Source: an uncultured Zetaproteobacteria bacterium | Lineage (GTDB): Bacteria > Pseudomonadota > Zetaproteobacteria > Mariprofundales > Mariprofundaceae | Direction of reading: 5' to 3' | NCBI GenBank assembly: GCA_947311795.1 | Contig: CAMZLX010000137.1 | Coordinates: 1 to 5,492 of the forward strand | Length of the DNA stretch: 5,492 bases | Shown: positions 3,829 through 5,492 of the stretch, in pieces | Position numbering within the stretch: position 1 is the stretch's first letter | Layout: every line of letters begins with the position of its first letter | Made by a program: the position numbers and the translations under genes | Notes under the pieces: model-generated | What the model was told of the DNA's origin: nothing | What the model saw: only the letters and a program-made list of their open reading frames with translations | Databases searched by the model: none

Positions 3829-5492
3829 TTATTTTTTCATCAAGGATGGTGAAAGCTCTGGGCTTTCAGCAAATGTTTTAAGCTTTTGTGCGCGTGATGG
3901 GTGGCGAAGTTTGCGTAATGCTTTGGCTTCAATTTGACGAATACGCTCACGGGTTACGTTAAACTGTTTGCCTACTTCTTCCAAGGTATGGTCTGTGTTC
4001 ATACCAATACCAAAGCGCATTCTTAGTACCTTTTGCTCTCTGTCGGTTAAGTTTTCCAACACTTCATGTGTGGATTCACGCAAAGCTTCAATCACCGCTG
4101 TATCCAGTGGGTTTTCAGCTTTCACATCTTGCACGAAATCACCCAAGCTTGTGTCATCATCATCACCCACAGGGGTATCCAATGATACAGGCTCTTTGGC
4201 AACCTCTAAGATTTGTTCAACTTTTTCGATGGGCATTTCTAACTTCTCAGCCAATTCTTCAGGGCTAGGTTCGCGTCCTGTTTCTTGCGCAATTTGGCGA
4301 GAAATACGCATGATTTTGTTAATCGTTTCAATCATGTGCACTGGAATACGAATCGTGCGTGCTTGGTCAGCAATGGAGCGGGTGATGGCTTGGCGAATCC
4401 ACCATGTTGCATAGGTTGAAAATTTATAACCCCTGCGCCATTCAAATTTATCCACAGCCTTCATCAAACCAATGTTTCCTTCTTGAATCAAATCCAAGAA
4501 GCCAAGTCCGCGGTTGGTATACTTTTTGGCAATTGAAATTACCAAGCGTAAGTTGGCTTCAATCATTTCGCGTTTGGCCTGGCGCATTTTGGCTTCGCCC
4601 ATGGTTAATTTTCGTGCCACGTCTTTCAGATCATACACATCCATTTCACTTTCTTGTTCAACACGTTTAAGACGGCGTTGGTTTTCTTTAATCTTGGTTG
4701 TTGAAAGTGTAAATGCATCTACCCATTTGGCATCTGGGTTTTGCTTGAGCATATCTTGCGCCCACTTCTCATCGGTCAAACGTGTTGGGAAAGTTTCCAA
4801 GAATAGTTTGCGTGGCATTTTTGTTTTCAGCACTTGGTCACGAATGGCGCGCTCATATTTGCGAACGCGGTCAACATTACTTTTAAATCGAGCGACAAGC
4901 ATAATCAATTGTTTGTTGGAGAAAGGAATGGTGACCAGTTCAATCAACATGGCATTGAGCACTTCATCAGCGCGCGCAGCCAATTTCTTGTCGCGTGGTT
5001 TGCGGGTGCGCTCTTGGCGAATTTTTAAAAATTCTTCGTGTAGCTCTTTGGCTTTTTCGAAATGTTCCAAAGCAGATTCTAGTTGCTCTTCTTTGGTGAT
5101 GACCGTTTCTTCCATGGGTGTACCATCAGGGGTTGCGGTGCGCGCTTTGATGGCTGCTGCTAATGCTTCAGGGCTCATTTTTGGTTTGGTATCGATTAAA
5201 TCATCATCGTCACCTTCACTTTTGTCCATGCGGTTTTCATACTGAGCAATGGCGGCTGCATTGACGACTTTATCATCAATATCCAAGATATCTTTGAAGT
5301 TTGGCTCTTCTTCAAGCTCCAATGCTTCGTCACGAATTTCAATCACGCGCTCACCCAAATGCATGATTTCACGGAATGTAGCTGGGCAAAGGCAAATGGC
5401 TTCATGCACTTGCATACGTCCTTCTTCAATGCGGCGAGCAATTTCAATCTCACCTTCGCGGGTTAAGAGTTCCACGGTACCCATTTCGCGCA
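3829..5492 (-). CDS. rpoD: RNA polymerase primary sigma factor RpoD (sigma-70), N-terminus outside window
   Basis: RpoD directs core RNA polymerase to housekeeping promoters. The frame runs off the right edge: residues Arg-Glu precede MGTVELLTREGE, matching the family's YMREMGTVELL, so the Met at 5484 is internal and region 1.1 is missing. Counting from that Met, region 1.2 is about 1-30. A non-conserved insert (about 35-290) includes the acidic EGDDDDL. Region 2 is about 297-380, with -10 recognition and melting in YATWWIRQAITRSIADQ. Region 3 follows, with the sigma finger DTPVGDDDDTSLGDF (436-450). Region 4.2, the -35-binding helix-turn-helix, is at about 500-529 (TLEEVGKQFNVTRERIRQIE). The C-terminus runs about ten residues past the E. 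coli end as an unconserved tail, AESPELSPSLMKK. Promoter and upstream neighbour are not visible. The gene is convergent with the exported-protein pair. Confidence 0.98.
   Translation of the reverse strand, partial: REMGTVELLTREGEIEIARRIEEGRMQVHEAICLCPATFREIMHLGERVIEIRDEALELEEEPNFKDILDIDDKVVNAAAIAQYENRMDKSEGDDDDLIDTKPKMSPEALAAAIKARTATPDGTPMEETVITKEEQLESALEHFEKAKELHEEFLKIRQERTRKPRDKKLAARADEVLNAMLIELVTIPFSNKQLIMLVARFKSNVDRVRKYERAIRDQVLKTKMPRKLFLETFPTRLTDEKWAQDMLKQNPDAKWVDAFTLSTTKIKENQRRLKRVEQESEMDVYDLKDVARKLTMGEAKMRQAKREMIEANLRLVISIAKKYTNRGLGFLDLIQEGNIGLMKAVDKFEWRRGYKFSTYATWWIRQAITRSIADQARTIRIPVHMIETINKIMRISRQIAQETGREPSPEELAEKLEMPIEKVEQILEVAKEPVSLDTPVGDDDDTSLGDFVQDVKAENPLDTAVIEALRESTHEVLENLTDREQKVLRMRFGIGMNTDHTLEEVGKQFNVTRERIRQIEAKALRKLRHPSRAQKLKTFAESPELSPSLMKK

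Noticed and set aside
4514..5245. Long plus-strand open frame (243 codons) opposite rpoD
   Set aside because: It lies wholly antisense to a strongly conserved gene. Its serine-rich, low-complexity translation is the typical shadow of acidic and Glu/Lys-rich codons, and no ribosome site or family motif is seen.

Overview
The window is a chromosomal housekeeping segment from a proteobacterium of moderate GC. It contains no mobile element, CRISPR array, tRNA or rRNA that I can see. The order zapB-like, zapA, 6S RNA, fthC is a gamma/beta-proteobacterial signature. A YmdB-family (TIGR00282) phosphoesterase directly after fthC is not the usual gammaproteobacterial continuation. With the long acidic sigma-70 insert, this makes me think of a gamma- or Zetaproteobacterium, but that placement is an inference from gene content only.

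Left part (1-2831, plus strand): one tightly packed transcription unit. It starts inside tatC, whose N-terminal third lies outside the window. It continues with a 54-residue membrane-anchored zinc-ribbon protein, a 12-codon mini-ORF, a ZapB-like coiled-coil protein, ZapA, a strong 6S RNA candidate, 5-formyltetrahydrofolate cyclo-ligase and a YmdB-family metallophosphoesterase. Most junctions are 1-16 base overlaps (ATGA, TGATG), which points to translational coupling. The only large gap (1304-1461) is filled by the 6S RNA. Its closing stem reaches back into the end of zapA and forward onto the ribosome-binding site and possible start codon of fthC.

Middle part (2832-3757, plus strand): a visibly AT-richer pair of overlapping genes for unrecognised exported proteins. 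One is a small helical protein with a signal peptide. The other is a 184-residue protein with an N-terminal hydrophobic segment and two cysteines in the exported part. They have a plausible promoter of their own (extended -10). This is the least explained part of the window.

Right part (3758-5492): a strong bidirectional intrinsic terminator separates the convergent rpoD gene on the minus strand. rpoD encodes the primary sigma factor from region 1.2 to the C-terminus, and its region 1.1 lies beyond the right edge. It is notable that 6S RNA, a regulator of sigma-70 holoenzyme, and the sigma-70 gene lie within about 2.4 kb of each other, although on separate transcripts.
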